NCBI RefSeq assembly: GCF_029525555.1
Contig: NZ_JAPDHZ010000002.1
Coordinates: 1,587,868 to 1,651,867 of the forward strand
Reading direction: 5' to 3'
Origin: Cohnella ginsengisoli
GTDB lineage: Bacteria > Bacillota > Bacilli > Paenibacillales > Paenibacillaceae
Length of the DNA: 64,000 bases
Below, piece by piece: positions 17,715-27,220 of the stretch. The notes under the pieces were generated by a model, which worked only from the letters and a program-made list of their open reading frames with translations, was not told where the DNA came from and searched no databases. Position numbers and translations under genes: made by a program. The first letter of the stretch is position 1, and each line of letters starts with the position of its first letter.

Positions 17715-17804
17715 GGTTCGCCCTCCGTCATGAGAGAATTGCGGCCGCCGCCGCGCGCTGCGCCCTCTCGTTGCGTCATTTCGTTGCAACACCCTCGCCC
17801 GAAG

Positions 17805-18335
17805 TTAAAGAGGCGAGGATCCGGCCCCCCGTCGGGCAGCTTTGATCGCGCCAACGATAGCCAGGAGTATCGCGGTGACCAGCAGTCCGCCGCCGACGTC
17901 CAGCAGCACGTCGATCGGCTGGCCGGTTCTGCCTGCGACGCGAGCTTGATTCCATTCGTCGACGCACGCAGCCGCCGACATCAGTGCCGCCGCCGCGCCC
18001 AGCCGATGGAGCGCGCTCGGCGCGAGACGGGGCAGCGACTTCAGCGCGAGATACAGGCTGGCGCACAGGGAAGCGTACCAAAAGACGTGCGCGCTCTTGC
18101 GAAACAGAAACTCGATGAACTGGTAAGGGGCTTGCTTGGCCGAAACCAGCGAATGGCCGTACCTGAACGAGACGTCGGGCAGCAACGCCGACAACCGAAA
18201 TTCAGAAATATGCCGTTGCAGCAGCGGGATGATCGTTTGCTCGTCGTAGGTCTGGGAAGAGAAAAAGAAGATCAGCGCGAGGCATGCGACGGCCGGCAGC
18301 GCCTGCGCGAAACGCACGGCTTTGAAGCGGCTCAT
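17805..18335 (-). CDS. VanZ-like membrane protein
   Basis: A 176-residue protein with four to five hydrophobic segments. It carries VanZ-family landmarks: FFFSSQ after the first helix, KSAHVFWYASLCASLYLAL, and a DEWNQARVAGRTGQPIDVLL segment (the usual DE.hQ...R.g...D.l pattern). VanZ-like proteins are found with teicoplanin resistance and in many cell-wall or EPS loci. Their function is unclear. Its ATG overlaps the stop of the preceding small frame by ATGA, so it is the last gene of the EPS operon. Confidence 0.85.
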   Translation of the reverse strand: MSRFKAVRFAQALPAVACLALIFFFSSQTYDEQTIIPLLQRHISEFRLSALLPDVSFRYGHSLVSAKQAPYQFIEFLFRKSAHVFWYASLCASLYLALKSLPRLAPSALHRLGAAAALMSAAACVDEWNQARVAGRTGQPIDVLLDVGGGLLVTAILLAIVGAIKAARRGAGSSPL

Positions 18336-18532
18336 GCTTCCCTTTCTTCGCCGCCGTTATCGCGCAAAGAGGCCGCCGCCTTCCGGCGGGTGCTCATCGG
18401 CACGACAGACAAACCATTGACGCAGTAGCTCAGGCGATACAACATATCGTGGGCTTTTTTCTTGCCGTAAACCGCGCAGTACGTTCCGTCTTTGTAATGC
18501 AAGCCCCACTTGACGAATTTATTCTTGCCAAT
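18332..18532 (-). CDS. small basic protein between manC-like and vanZ-like genes, no standard start codon
   Basis: Directly after the TGA of the guanylyltransferase gene, and in the same frame, a 66-codon frame reads IGKNKFVKWGLHYKDGTYCA and VYGKKKAHDMLYRLSYCVNG. It looks like genuine coding sequence. Its TGA overlaps the VanZ start by ATGA, the pattern used throughout this operon. No ATG, GTG or TTG is available in frame before the conserved-looking part. ATT at 18532, 10 nt after GGGGGAGA, is the only candidate. A base error near 18535, an ATT start or stop-codon readthrough are the options. The family is not recognised. Confidence 0.5.
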   Translation of the reverse strand: MGKNKFVKWGLHYKDGTYCAVYGKKKAHDMLYRLSYCVNGLSVVPMSTRRKAAASLRDNGGEEREA

Positions 18533-18538
18533 CGGATA

Positions 18539-19924
18539 TCACTCTCCCCCGCCGATAGACGCCCGGTCCTTCCCGTCCCAGGCCATTTCCCTGACATCCT
18601 CGGCGGACAGATCCGCCCCGATCTGCACTTCGACCAGCGTCAGGTCCGTTAACGCGAGCATGCCGTGCTTCGCCGCTGCGGGGATGTGTACGACATCGCC
18701 CGCCCGCATTTTGCGCAAGATTCCGTCCAGCAGCAGCGCGCCTTCGCCCGACGCGATCGTCCAAGTCTCGCTCCGAAGCCGATGCGCATGGTACGGCAGC
18801 TGCTTGCCGGCGTGCATTTGAATCAAGCCGACCTTCATAAGGCTGCTCTCGCCGGATACGTTGCAGTCGAGCACTCTGTAGGAGCCCCATAGCCGTTCCT
18901 CGAACATCGGTTCATCGTCCCGGCTACCGACCATTTCCTTCACTTTGGGGCTCTTCTGTTTGTCCGCCACCAATATGCCGTCGGGACTGGCGGAGACGAT
19001 CACGTTCGGCAGCCCGAGCAGCACGATCGGCAGCCCGAGTTCGTTGACGATATGCGAGCCCGTCGATTCCCCGCACTTCGTTCCGTTGCCGATGACACCC
19101 GTCTTGATCTCTTCGGTGAGCGTATTCCACGTTCCGAGGTCCTTCCAATACCCGTCATACTCAGAGACCGCGACCGTGTCGGCTTGCTCGACGACCTCAT
19201 AATCGAAGCTGATCTTCGGCATCCTTTCGTAGCTGCGGACCAGCTCCTCGTAGTTGATGGGCAGCTGCTTTTCGATCAACATATCGATCAGCATGCCGAG
19301 TCGGAAGGCGAATACGCCGCAATTCCATAGCGCGCCCTCCGCGATGAGCCGCTTCGCCTCTTCCTCGGACGGCTTCTCCGTGAACCGGCCGACGAGCTGC
19401 CAAGCATCCGAAGACGAAAGATCGGCGCTCGCGGCCGCGGGCTTCGGGACGATATAGCCGTATTTCTCGGAGGGGTGCAGCGGCTTCACGCCCATCAAAG
19501 CGAGCGGGGCGCCGGACGCATGGAGCACTCGATCCAGATCCGCGACGCGGTCGAAAAAGCGATCCTCGACGAACGGATCGACCGGCAGCACGGCGATCGT
19601 CTCCTGCAGCGAGACGCCTTCGATCGCGTACAGGTAGACGGCGGCCAGCGCGATTGCCGGAAACGTATCGCGACGATGCGGCTCCAGCACCATCGGCACA
19701 TCCCCGAGCTGCGAGCGGATCATTTCCGCCTGGTTGCTGCCGGTCGCGATATAGGCGTCTCCCGCCAGACCCGACGCGCCGAGCTGGCGCCAGACGCGCT
19801 GAACCATCGATTCCATCGCGCCGTCCTCGCGCTCGAGCACCTTCAAAAACTGCTTGGACCGGGTCTCGTTGGAGAGCGGCCACAGCCGCTTGCCCGATCC
19901 TCCAGACAGTAAAACCAGCTTCAT
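18539..19924 (-). CDS. mannose-1-phosphate guanylyltransferase / mannose-6-phosphate isomerase-like protein
   Basis: A 461-residue protein. The N-terminal nucleotidyltransferase (1-270) carries the signature LSGGSGKRLWPLSNETRSKQ, then VLPVDPF and FTEKPSEE. The C-terminal cupin (about 340-460) has YHAHRLRSETW and GDVVHIPA. This is the type II ManC/AlgA layout, which makes GDP-mannose from mannose-1-phosphate and may also isomerise mannose-6-phosphate. Its start overlaps the stop of the upstream glycosyltransferase (ATGA), and AAAGGAAG precedes it. The gene is intact and supplies GDP-mannose to the mannosyltransferase-like proteins of the operon. Confidence 0.9.
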   Translation of the reverse strand: MKLVLLSGGSGKRLWPLSNETRSKQFLKVLEREDGAMESMVQRVWRQLGASGLAGDAYIATGSNQAEMIRSQLGDVPMVLEPHRRDTFPAIALAAVYLYAIEGVSLQETIAVLPVDPFVEDRFFDRVADLDRVLHASGAPLALMGVKPLHPSEKYGYIVPKPAAASADLSSSDAWQLVGRFTEKPSEEEAKRLIAEGALWNCGVFAFRLGMLIDMLIEKQLPINYEELVRSYERMPKISFDYEVVEQADTVAVSEYDGYWKDLGTWNTLTEEIKTGVIGNGTKCGESTGSHIVNELGLPIVLLGLPNVIVSASPDGILVADKQKSPKVKEMVGSRDDEPMFEERLWGSYRVLDCNVSGESSLMKVGLIQMHAGKQLPYHAHRLRSETWTIASGEGALLLDGILRKMRAGDVVHIPAAAKHGMLALTDLTLVEVQIGADLSAEDVREMAWDGKDRASIGGGE

Positions 19925-22275
19925 ACGACCGCTTCCTTTCTTTGTCCTGCCGGGCTTGCCGCCGGCTGCTCTCTGGCGGACAGCGCCGCGGATACGGCGG
20001 ACCGGATCTCGCGCTCGAACCGCTCCTCGCCGAAGCCCGCCGCATAGGCGCGGATGCGCGCCGAATCCCATGTCCAGGACTGGAATCCGAGCAGCGTCCT
20101 CGCGAGCGACTCTCGCGTCTGCTTTTCAAAAAACAGGCCGTTCAAGCCTTGGCGGATCGTATCCAGCGCCCCGCCCTCCCGATAAGCGATAACCGGCCGC
20201 CCGCAAGCGTTGACCTCGAGCGGCGTAATGCCGAAGTCCTCGACGCCCGGAAAAAGGAGCGCCCGGCATCCGCGCATAAGGCGCTCGACTTCGCCGTCCG
20301 GCAGTCGTCCGAGGAAGGAGACGCTCGGACCGGCCAGCCGCGCCAGCCGCTCGCGATCCGGCCCGTCGCCCACGACGATCAGCCGCTCGCCGAGCAAGGA
20401 GCACGCCTCGACGGCCAGATCGATCCGCTTGTATGAGACGAGCCGCGATACGACGAGATAATAGTCGCCTGGCGCGCGCTCCTCCGCGCCCGCGCGGTCG
20501 AACCGCCCGGTATCGACCGGCGGATGAATGATCGTCGCCTGCCTGCCGTAGTGGTCGCGAATCCGCTCCTGTACGATGCTCGAATTGGCGATCAGTTCGT
20601 CCACTCCCGCGGTATTCGCCGCGTCCCAGCGGCGAAGCGGGGCGATCAGGAAACTCGACAGCTTCTTCACAAGCGCGGGCAGCTCCATGTCCTTCACGTA
20701 ATTCCCGTAGTCCCAGGCGAAGCGCATCGGCGTGTGGCAGTAGCACACGTGCACGGCGCCTTCGGGCACGCGCACCCCTTTGGCATACGCGCTGCTCGAG
20801 CTGACGATCAGGTCGTAGCCGCTCAGGTTCATCGACCGCACCACGATCGGGTATAGCCAGAAATACCATTTAAAGCGCTTGTTGATGCCCGGAATGCGCT
20901 GCATCCACGTCGTCCGGATATCCGCCGAACGCAAATCCGCGGGCAGCCTGGACCTGTCCGCGATCGTCGTGAAAATCGGCGCTTCCGGATACATGCGCAG
21001 CAGCGAGGAGACGACCCGCTCCGCGCCGCCCATCTGGTTCAGGTAGTCGTGAACGATCGCTACCCGCGGTCCCGCGCCCCGCGCGGGCCGGAGCTCGCGA
21101 TAAAGCGCCTCGATCTTGGTGACCGTCGAGGCGATGCCGAACTTGCTGCGCGCGCGGTCGTAGGCCGCCCGCCCCATGACGAGCCTGCGCTCGGGCTGCG
21201 CGATCAGCTCTCCGATGCGGTCGGCCAGGGCGCGGACTTCGCCGACCTCGTACAGCAGCCCGCTCACGCCTTCGGTCACGATCTCGGGAACGCCGCCGGC
21301 CCGCGTGCCCACGACCGGAATCCCTTCTCCCATCGCCTCGATCAATACGCGGCCGAACGGCTCGTTGTCCGAACATAAGACAAGGAGATCCGCCGCCCGG
21401 CAGATCTCCTTGATATCGCTTCTGAAGCCCGTAAATACGACGCGTCCCGCCAGGTCCGCCGCGGCCGCCATCGTCTTCAGCCGCTCGGCGTACGCGATGT
21501 TTTCCTCGCGGAACTTCGGCTCGCCGACGACCCAGAGCCGTACGTCCATCCCGCGCGCGAGCAGCAGCCGGAGCGCCTCGATCGCGTCCTCCTGCCGCTT
21601 CCACGGCGCGATCTGGCCGACGATCGTCACGACGACCGCGTCCGGCGAAGCGCCGAGCTCGCGCCGGATTCGGACGCGATCCGCCTCGCGGTCGGCTTCG
21701 TCGGCGTGCTCGAGGGCGACGCCGTTGTGGATGACGGTGGCAAGCTCGCGCGGTGCGCCCCGCCTCGAGCCCGATTCGGACCTTCGGGCCGACTTGTCCG
21801 CCAACTCGGCCGTGCCTTGCCTGACCGCTTCGGAGATGCATACGAGCGACGACGCGCTGCGCGCGGCCACGGCTCTCACGAACTTCCCGACCAAGCCTTG
21901 CGGCATATGGTCCCGAATATGCCAGACGACGGGAAGCTTCCTTGGCCGCGCGAACAAGGAAACGATGAGGCCCGCGCGAATCGAATTCGCATGTACGATA
22001 TCCAGCTCGTGCTCGCGGATAAGCTTGGCCAGTCGCCTGCCTTCCGCGGCCATGCCGACCGCGTGGCGAAGCAGCTTCAGCGGATTCCGCGTCAGGCGCG
22101 CCCGGTAGCCGGGCACGACCGCGTATTGAAGTCCGGCGGCACGCGCCCTGTCTGCAAGCTCTCCTTCCGGGCCGAGCATCACCGCCTCGTTCTCCCAGAG
22201 ATTGGAGGCCATCGTCAGCAAACTAATCTCCGCGCCGCTAACGTCAGCCGTATGGTTGTAATAACCGACCTTCAT
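19921..22275 (-). CDS. double GT4 glycosyltransferase fusion
   Basis: 784 residues made of two complete GT-B glycosyltransferases. Domain 1 (1 to about 400) is GT4-like, with VIHNGV, DNEPFGRVLIEAMGEGIPVV and GGVPEIV. Domain 2 (about 405-784) resembles WbaZ-type mannosyltransferases, with VAIVHDYLNQMGGAERVV, VCYCHTPMRFAWDYGNY and VEDFGITPLEVNACGRPVI. No homopolymer lies at the junction and no ribosome binding site precedes domain 2, so unlike the other apparent fusions here I consider it genuine. A bifunctional enzyme could add two consecutive sugars. The start overlaps the previous stop (ATGA). Confidence 0.88.
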   Translation of the reverse strand: MKVGYYNHTADVSGAEISLLTMASNLWENEAVMLGPEGELADRARAAGLQYAVVPGYRARLTRNPLKLLRHAVGMAAEGRRLAKLIREHELDIVHANSIRAGLIVSLFARPRKLPVVWHIRDHMPQGLVGKFVRAVAARSASSLVCISEAVRQGTAELADKSARRSESGSRRGAPRELATVIHNGVALEHADEADREADRVRIRRELGASPDAVVVTIVGQIAPWKRQEDAIEALRLLLARGMDVRLWVVGEPKFREENIAYAERLKTMAAAADLAGRVVFTGFRSDIKEICRAADLLVLCSDNEPFGRVLIEAMGEGIPVVGTRAGGVPEIVTEGVSGLLYEVGEVRALADRIGELIAQPERRLVMGRAAYDRARSKFGIASTVTKIEALYRELRPARGAGPRVAIVHDYLNQMGGAERVVSSLLRMYPEAPIFTTIADRSRLPADLRSADIRTTWMQRIPGINKRFKWYFWLYPIVVRSMNLSGYDLIVSSSSAYAKGVRVPEGAVHVCYCHTPMRFAWDYGNYVKDMELPALVKKLSSFLIAPLRRWDAANTAGVDELIANSSIVQERIRDHYGRQATIIHPPVDTGRFDRAGAEERAPGDYYLVVSRLVSYKRIDLAVEACSLLGERLIVVGDGPDRERLARLAGPSVSFLGRLPDGEVERLMRGCRALLFPGVEDFGITPLEVNACGRPVIAYREGGALDTIRQGLNGLFFEKQTRESLARTLLGFQSWTWDSARIRAYAAGFGEERFEREIRSAVSAALSAREQPAASPAGQRKEAVV

Positions 22276-23459
22276 CGAGCAGACCTCCTCCTGCGCGATT
22301 CTATAGCCGCTTCAAATACTGCGGTGACGCGTCCGGCAACTTCGGTCCACGTATAATGCTCCAGGACGTGCCTTCTGCAAAGCTCGCGGCTCGGCAAGTG
22401 GTTTTGGCCGCCTAGCCAGCGCTTGATCGACTTCGCCATCGCCTCGGCAGAATCGTCTTCGAAGAGCAACGAGGGTTCGAAAGGCGACAGGATCTCCCGC
22501 GTGCCGCCGTTCGGCGTACCCATCACGGGCGTGCCGCAAGCGAGAGACTCCACCGTCACCAATCCGAAGCCTTCCAGCGTAACGGTCGGCACGACGCTGC
22601 AATCGGCGGCTTGATACCACTTCACTAACTTCTCGTTGGACAAGCGTCCGGTAAAGATAACCTTTCCCGCTAATCCCAGCTTGCCGGACAACGCTTCCAG
22701 CTCGCTCCGCATCGAACCGTCTCCTGCGATAATGAGAACGGCTTCGGGGTGCTCCGCCGAGACCGCCGCCATCGCCTGAATGAGCCTGTCGATCCCCATC
22801 CTTCTGACGAGCCTGCGCACGCAGAACAGCACGCGCCGCCCCTCTCCGATTCCGAGTTCCTCCCGAACTTGACGAACGTCTCCGGCCGGCCGAAAGCGCG
22901 AGACGTCCACCGCTCCCGGAATCCGTACGATACGTTCTTCGGGAATGCCGTAATCTCGCTCTAAAATCTCGGCAAAGTGTCGGCTTAGCACGATAAACCT
23001 GTCCGAACGCCGATAGGCCAAACTCTCTACCGATTTTTTCATGCGATAACGGAGCAATCGAACCGTCGACGCTCCCTTATCCTCTACCATCGACTCCTCC
23101 GCCCAAGGGCCGTGAAAATGGGTGACAATCGGAATGTCGCGAGGCAGCGAACCTCTATTTACTAGCGATGCATATAGCGCGAAATGGGGGTTGTAAATTT
23201 CCGGCACCCATGATTTTCGATTCACTCCTCCGATCGCCTTTCGGAAGGCTCGCATACGATCCCAAGTTCCCGTACCGTCGCCGCTGCCGGGGACGGCCTC
23301 GACGTACGCGGGCGCCGTGCGCCGATCTCCGTCCGCGGTGACGAGGGCCCGCAGCTCATGCCCCGCCTCCGTCATCGCGCTCGAATAATCCGCAAAGTAC
23401 CGGTTCAAACCGCCGGGCTTGTGATCGATCCATCCCATTCCCGTCGTTAAAATGTTCAT
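22272..23459 (-). CDS. GT4 family glycosyltransferase
   Basis: A 395-residue GT-B enzyme with a glycine-rich N-terminal loop (HKPGGLNRYFADYSSAM), a central IPGAVDVSRF and the nucleotide-sugar motif LEGFGLVTVESLACGTPVMG with GGTREIL. It transfers a sugar from a nucleotide donor to the growing lipid-linked EPS unit at the inner membrane. The frame is intact. It overlaps both neighbours by ATGA. Confidence 0.9.
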   Translation of the reverse strand: MNILTTGMGWIDHKPGGLNRYFADYSSAMTEAGHELRALVTADGDRRTAPAYVEAVPGSGDGTGTWDRMRAFRKAIGGVNRKSWVPEIYNPHFALYASLVNRGSLPRDIPIVTHFHGPWAEESMVEDKGASTVRLLRYRMKKSVESLAYRRSDRFIVLSRHFAEILERDYGIPEERIVRIPGAVDVSRFRPAGDVRQVREELGIGEGRRVLFCVRRLVRRMGIDRLIQAMAAVSAEHPEAVLIIAGDGSMRSELEALSGKLGLAGKVIFTGRLSNEKLVKWYQAADCSVVPTVTLEGFGLVTVESLACGTPVMGTPNGGTREILSPFEPSLLFEDDSAEAMAKSIKRWLGGQNHLPSRELCRRHVLEHYTWTEVAGRVTAVFEAAIESRRRRSAR

Positions 23460-24189
23460 ACCGCTTCCCCCTTATCGGCAGCCTCCGCTTGATCCGTGCG
23501 CCTCGTATCGTCTGCTTCACGCAGCTCATCCTCGGTCGTTAAATTGCCCAGGAACGCTTGCGGATCCGCGAACAGATGCCGGATTCGCGCGATCTCGTCC
23601 GCATTTTTTCCCACCAGCGGCTCCGCAGCAGCCTTTCCCTCTCCTCTGCGCCGAAGCGATACCTTACGATTTTGGCAGGCACGCCGACTGCAATGGCGTA
23701 CGCCGGTATCCGGCCCGTGACGATCGCGCCCGCTCCGATGACGGCGCCGTCTTCGACGACGGCTCCCCGCAGCACCTGCGCGCCGGCGCCAATCCAGACG
23801 TCGTTCCCGATGACGGGTGCCGGCTTAGGTTGCGTCCACCCCGGTTCGGCGGCCGCTTCGCGAGGCATGGTCAAGCCGTCCTCGCAATACCAGAAAGGAT
23901 GGGTGGACACCGCATCCAGCGGATGGTCGTCGCCGCCGATCAGCACGTTCGGTCCTATCGAGCAAAAAGCGCCGATACTGCCGGCGTCGATCAAGGCGCC
24001 CCCGCGCACGTAACTGTAACGGCCGATCGAAACACTCGGGCCGACCTTCGCAAGCGGCAAAATAAAAGCCGACTCATGGATGAGCGGCTGATTTTGAACC
24101 GCCCGCGCGGTCCAGTACTGCAGAAAAGCATGAAAAGTGATCGCGAAACGGCTTTTCCATCCGCTCATGCCTTTAAAACGATCGCTCAT
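23456..24189 (-). CDS. hexapeptide-repeat acetyltransferase (one frameshift near the C-terminus)
   Basis: A left-handed beta-helix acyltransferase of the xenobiotic/chloramphenicol-acetyltransferase (CatB/VatD) type. It has [20 protein letters not shown] and [19 protein letters not shown], with active-site His in GGDDHPL. As read, the frame stops at 23539. The T6 run at 23604-23609 appears one base short. Adding it extends the protein to 244 residues with a TGA that overlaps the next ATG (ATGA). It likely O-acetylates the EPS. The adjacent upstream gene is a clear paralogue. Confidence 0.85.
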
Positions 24190-24866
24190 ATGGCCTTATC
24201 CTCCGGCTTTCCCGGCGCATCGCCGCGCGATTGCTTCCACCGGAGAAGCAATGCCGCCGGATTGCCGAAATACGGAGCCATCTCTTGCAGCCTGGCGTCA
24301 TCCCAGTCCCACCAGCGCATTTCGCGCAGCGCCGAGACGGTCTCAGCGTCAAATAACGTTCGGATTACTTTGGCCGGCACCCCGCCTACGACCGAATAAG
24401 CCGGCACATGCCCGGTCACGAGCGCGCCGGCCGCCACGACTGCGCCGTCTTCAATGACTGCGCCGCGCAAAATCGTCGCTCCCGTGCCAACCCATACGTC
24501 GTTGCCGATGACGGGGGCCGGTTTGGTTTGCGACCATCTGCGCTCGGCAGCGCGAAGGCCGCGATGATCTGGCGCATACCAAAAAGGATGCCTGGACACG
24601 CCCGAAAGCGGATGTTCGTCCGCTCCGATGGTCACGTTCCAGGAGATCGAGCAGAATGCCCCGATCGTACCGGCGTCGGCATGGACATTGTGTCCGATAT
24701 ACGTATGGCGTCCGATCTTGACGTCCGGATGAATCCTGCTCCCGCTCTCGATCGTGACGGTGAGATCCGTTTCGGGACCTTTACGCTGAACCGACCAATA
24801 TTGAATAAAACGAAGCAGTCGCTGCATATTCGCGGCAAGCGAGATTTTGAACGAACGTGTCAGCAT
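24186..24866 (-). CDS. hexapeptide-repeat acetyltransferase, paralogue of its neighbour
   Basis: A 226-residue left-handed beta-helix acetyltransferase. It shares with the next gene the block [20 protein letters not shown], the [17 protein letters not shown] segment and the closing [10 protein letters not shown]. The start at 24866 follows the upstream glycosyltransferase stop by only 5 nt with a weak ribosome binding site. The long open frame upstream (to 25580) is a shadow of that glycosyltransferase. The two adjacent paralogues probably acetylate different positions of the polymer. Confidence 0.88.
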   Translation of the reverse strand: MLTRSFKISLAANMQRLLRFIQYWSVQRKGPETDLTVTIESGSRIHPDVKIGRHTYIGHNVHADAGTIGAFCSISWNVTIGADEHPLSGVSRHPFWYAPDHRGLRAAERRWSQTKPAPVIGNDVWVGTGATILRGAVIEDGAVVAAGALVTGHVPAYSVVGGVPAKVIRTLFDAETVSALREMRWWDWDDARLQEMAPYFGNPAALLLRWKQSRGDAPGKPEDKAI

Positions 24867-24871
24867 CCCGT

Positions 24872-26039
24872 TCAACCCCACGCCGGACGCAGCGCGCTTG
24901 CGTAGCGCCTGGCCGCGGCGCCCGCGTCGTGATTGCGCGCCTTGCGCGCCGCCGCCTCGCCCATGGCGAGCCGCAATGCCTCGTCGTTCTTGAGCAGCGC
25001 GATCGCATCGGCAAGACGCCGCGGATCTCTGCTCGGCACGACGAGACCGTCCTCGCCGTCTTCGATCAGATCCTGCATGCCCGTCTGGTTCGTCACGACG
25101 GCGGGCAATCCGGAGGACATCGCTTCGAGCGGCGCAAGGCCGAAGCCGTCCTCCACGGATGCGTGTACGTAAAGATGGGCTTCCCGAAGCGCCGGCAGCG
25201 GATCGCCGCTCGCGTGGCGAATCGATACGCCCATCCGTTTGAAATGTTCGATCGTTTCCCGTATGGCCCGCCAACCGATGCCGCCGATCAGCACGACTTC
25301 GATCTCGGTATCGTTCAGAAGACGAACGGCTTCGAGCAGGTAAATGAACCCTTTTCGAAGCGAGATCTGCCCTACCTGTACGATGCGGAACTTCGAACCG
25401 GTCGCTCTGCGCCGGAATTCGGGCGGGGGTCCCGTAAATCTGGCGGTATCGATCCCCAGAGGCGCATAAAGCAACTTTTCTGCAGGCACGCCGCGGCTGA
25501 TAAAGCTGTCCCGCTGAAGAGCCGATGCGATCGTAATAAAATCCGCAAGCTCGTATTCTCGCCGGACCCGGCGCAGCCATTGGCGGGAGAAAGGGGATCC
25601 GCCCATGCGATATTTTCTATGCTCGGCCTCGGTCACCTCGTAGACGTGGTCGGCATGCGTCGTGGCAGCCTCCAGTACGGTGACGCCTCCCCAGCGCTTC
25701 ACTTTTTCGAAGGATCGTTCCGCGAATCCGGGAAAACTATGATAGACGATCGGACGTTCCGGCAGACGTTCGGCGGCGCCGGCGTCGAATTGGCGACCGG
25801 TCAGGCTGGACTGCATGGCCGGAGACCACCTGATCGGCGTATATTTCATCGCCCGTGTCCAAGCTGGCGCCGGAATGGTTTGGCAGCGTTCCAGGGGGAG
25901 GCTTCGCCGCTTGCTCCCGGCACAAGATTTGAATCGGCCGACCGGCTCCGATAGCCGCTTTATGAATAAAACTGAGATGGCCGCCAAGTCCGCCTTCGCC
26001 GAAACCCGACGAACTTCCGGCATAGATCGGCATGATCAT
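24872..26039 (-). CDS. GT4 family glycosyltransferase (one frameshift)
   Basis: The start [20 protein letters not shown] at 26039 has GGAGG 10 nt upstream and overlaps the preceding stop by ATGA. The frame breaks at a G5 run (25894-25898). Removing one base joins it to the downstream frame, giving 388 residues. The C-terminal half shows [38 protein letters not shown] and GEDGLVV, the GT4 donor-binding signature. It belongs to the EPS unit assembly set. Confidence 0.87.
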
Positions 26040-27220
26040 TTTCCGGCGACCTCCTTTCCGAGCATGAGGCTCATCGCCACCAAATCCTCGATCAGATTCG
26101 TGCGCTTGTCGGCGTTCAGATGGATAGGCCGCACGGCTTCCCGGGAATGATCGTTCTCCGACGCTTCGACGATCGTGTCCGCCAAGTCTTGTACATCCGC
26201 GCGCTTCGCCGTATATACGCCGTCCATGTACGATTGCCACTCCGATAATCCGCCCGCGTCGAATACGACGACCGGCTTGCCTCTGCGTCTCGCTTCCGGC
26301 ACGACGAGTCCCGCCGGTTCCGGCCAGACGGACGGCACGACCAGAATATCCGCATTGTCGTAATAAGCGTCGATGGCCGAACCGTTCACGTGGCCCGTAA
26401 AAACGACCTCTTTGCGCAAGCCCAATTCAAGGGCAAGGTTTCTCATGTTGTCCGTAAACCAGCCGTCTCCGACGATCGTCGCCCGAACGCGATGTCCGTC
26501 ATCCAAAAGTCGCCGAACCGCTCTTAAAAGATACTGCACGCCTTTGGTATAGTTGATCCTTCCGACGTACAACAATTCCAGCTCTTCCTTGACGCGCCGT
26601 CCCTGAAGAGGAGGATATCCAGTCGAGTCATTGCCGCCGAAGGAATTATCGATCACGCTCAGCCGTGCAGGATCGATCCCTTCCAGCGCTAGAAAATCGC
26701 TCATCGATCGGCTGACCGCATATACGCGGTCGCAGCCGCGGAGCGCCCCGATCAGTCCTCCGCTCCGTTTCAACGCGCGCAGCGCCTCCAGCGGCGAAAT
26801 GTCCGTGCCGCATTTGCGCGCATACCATCGGTACAAGCACCCCGCGCCCGTGGGGTGCACGCAAATCTCGTCGACGTCCCGGAATAGCCGCGCGCCTGAC
26901 GGACAAAGCGGACGGTGCACGGTAGCCGTAACCGGCGCATAAGCCGACAACAGTTCGGCCATTTTAGCCGTTTCGGGTCCTGCGTGCCAAACGATGATAT
27001 CCGGTCGGAAGCGAGTCGCCAACGCCTCCCATGCTTCCCTGTCGTCCGGGAGAAGGCGCACGTCGATACGCTCTTCCCCCCAATCGTGTCGCGAATCTAA
27101 TTCCATCACCGCGACCTGGGACAAGACTCCGCGATCCGTCAGGCGTCTCGTGAATTCGTATATGAATCTTTCGAGCCCGCCCGTCGGACCGAAGTGATCC
27201 GCGATCTGCAGGATGTTCAA
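26036..27220 (-). CDS. GT4 family glycosyltransferase
   Basis: A 394-residue GT-B enzyme. It begins at TTG 27220, overlapping the TGA of the GT2 gene. The first residues, LNILQIADHFGPTGGLERFI, form the usual N-terminal loop. A Cys-containing insert (CVHPTGAGCLYRWYARKCG, about residue 145) is seen in a GT4 subgroup. The donor site has VWPEPAGLVVPEARRRGKPV. As read it is fused in frame to the upstream GT2 gene, but that fusion results from a homopolymer shift at 27517-27522. Confidence 0.87.
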   Translation of the reverse strand: MNILQIADHFGPTGGLERFIYEFTRRLTDRGVLSQVAVMELDSRHDWGEERIDVRLLPDDREAWEALATRFRPDIIVWHAGPETAKMAELLSAYAPVTATVHRPLCPSGARLFRDVDEICVHPTGAGCLYRWYARKCGTDISPLEALRALKRSGGLIGALRGCDRVYAVSRSMSDFLALEGIDPARLSVIDNSFGGNDSTGYPPLQGRRVKEELELLYVGRINYTKGVQYLLRAVRRLLDDGHRVRATIVGDGWFTDNMRNLALELGLRKEVVFTGHVNGSAIDAYYDNADILVVPSVWPEPAGLVVPEARRRGKPVVVFDAGGLSEWQSYMDGVYTAKRADVQDLADTIVEASENDHSREAVRPIHLNADKRTNLIEDLVAMSLMLGKEVAGK

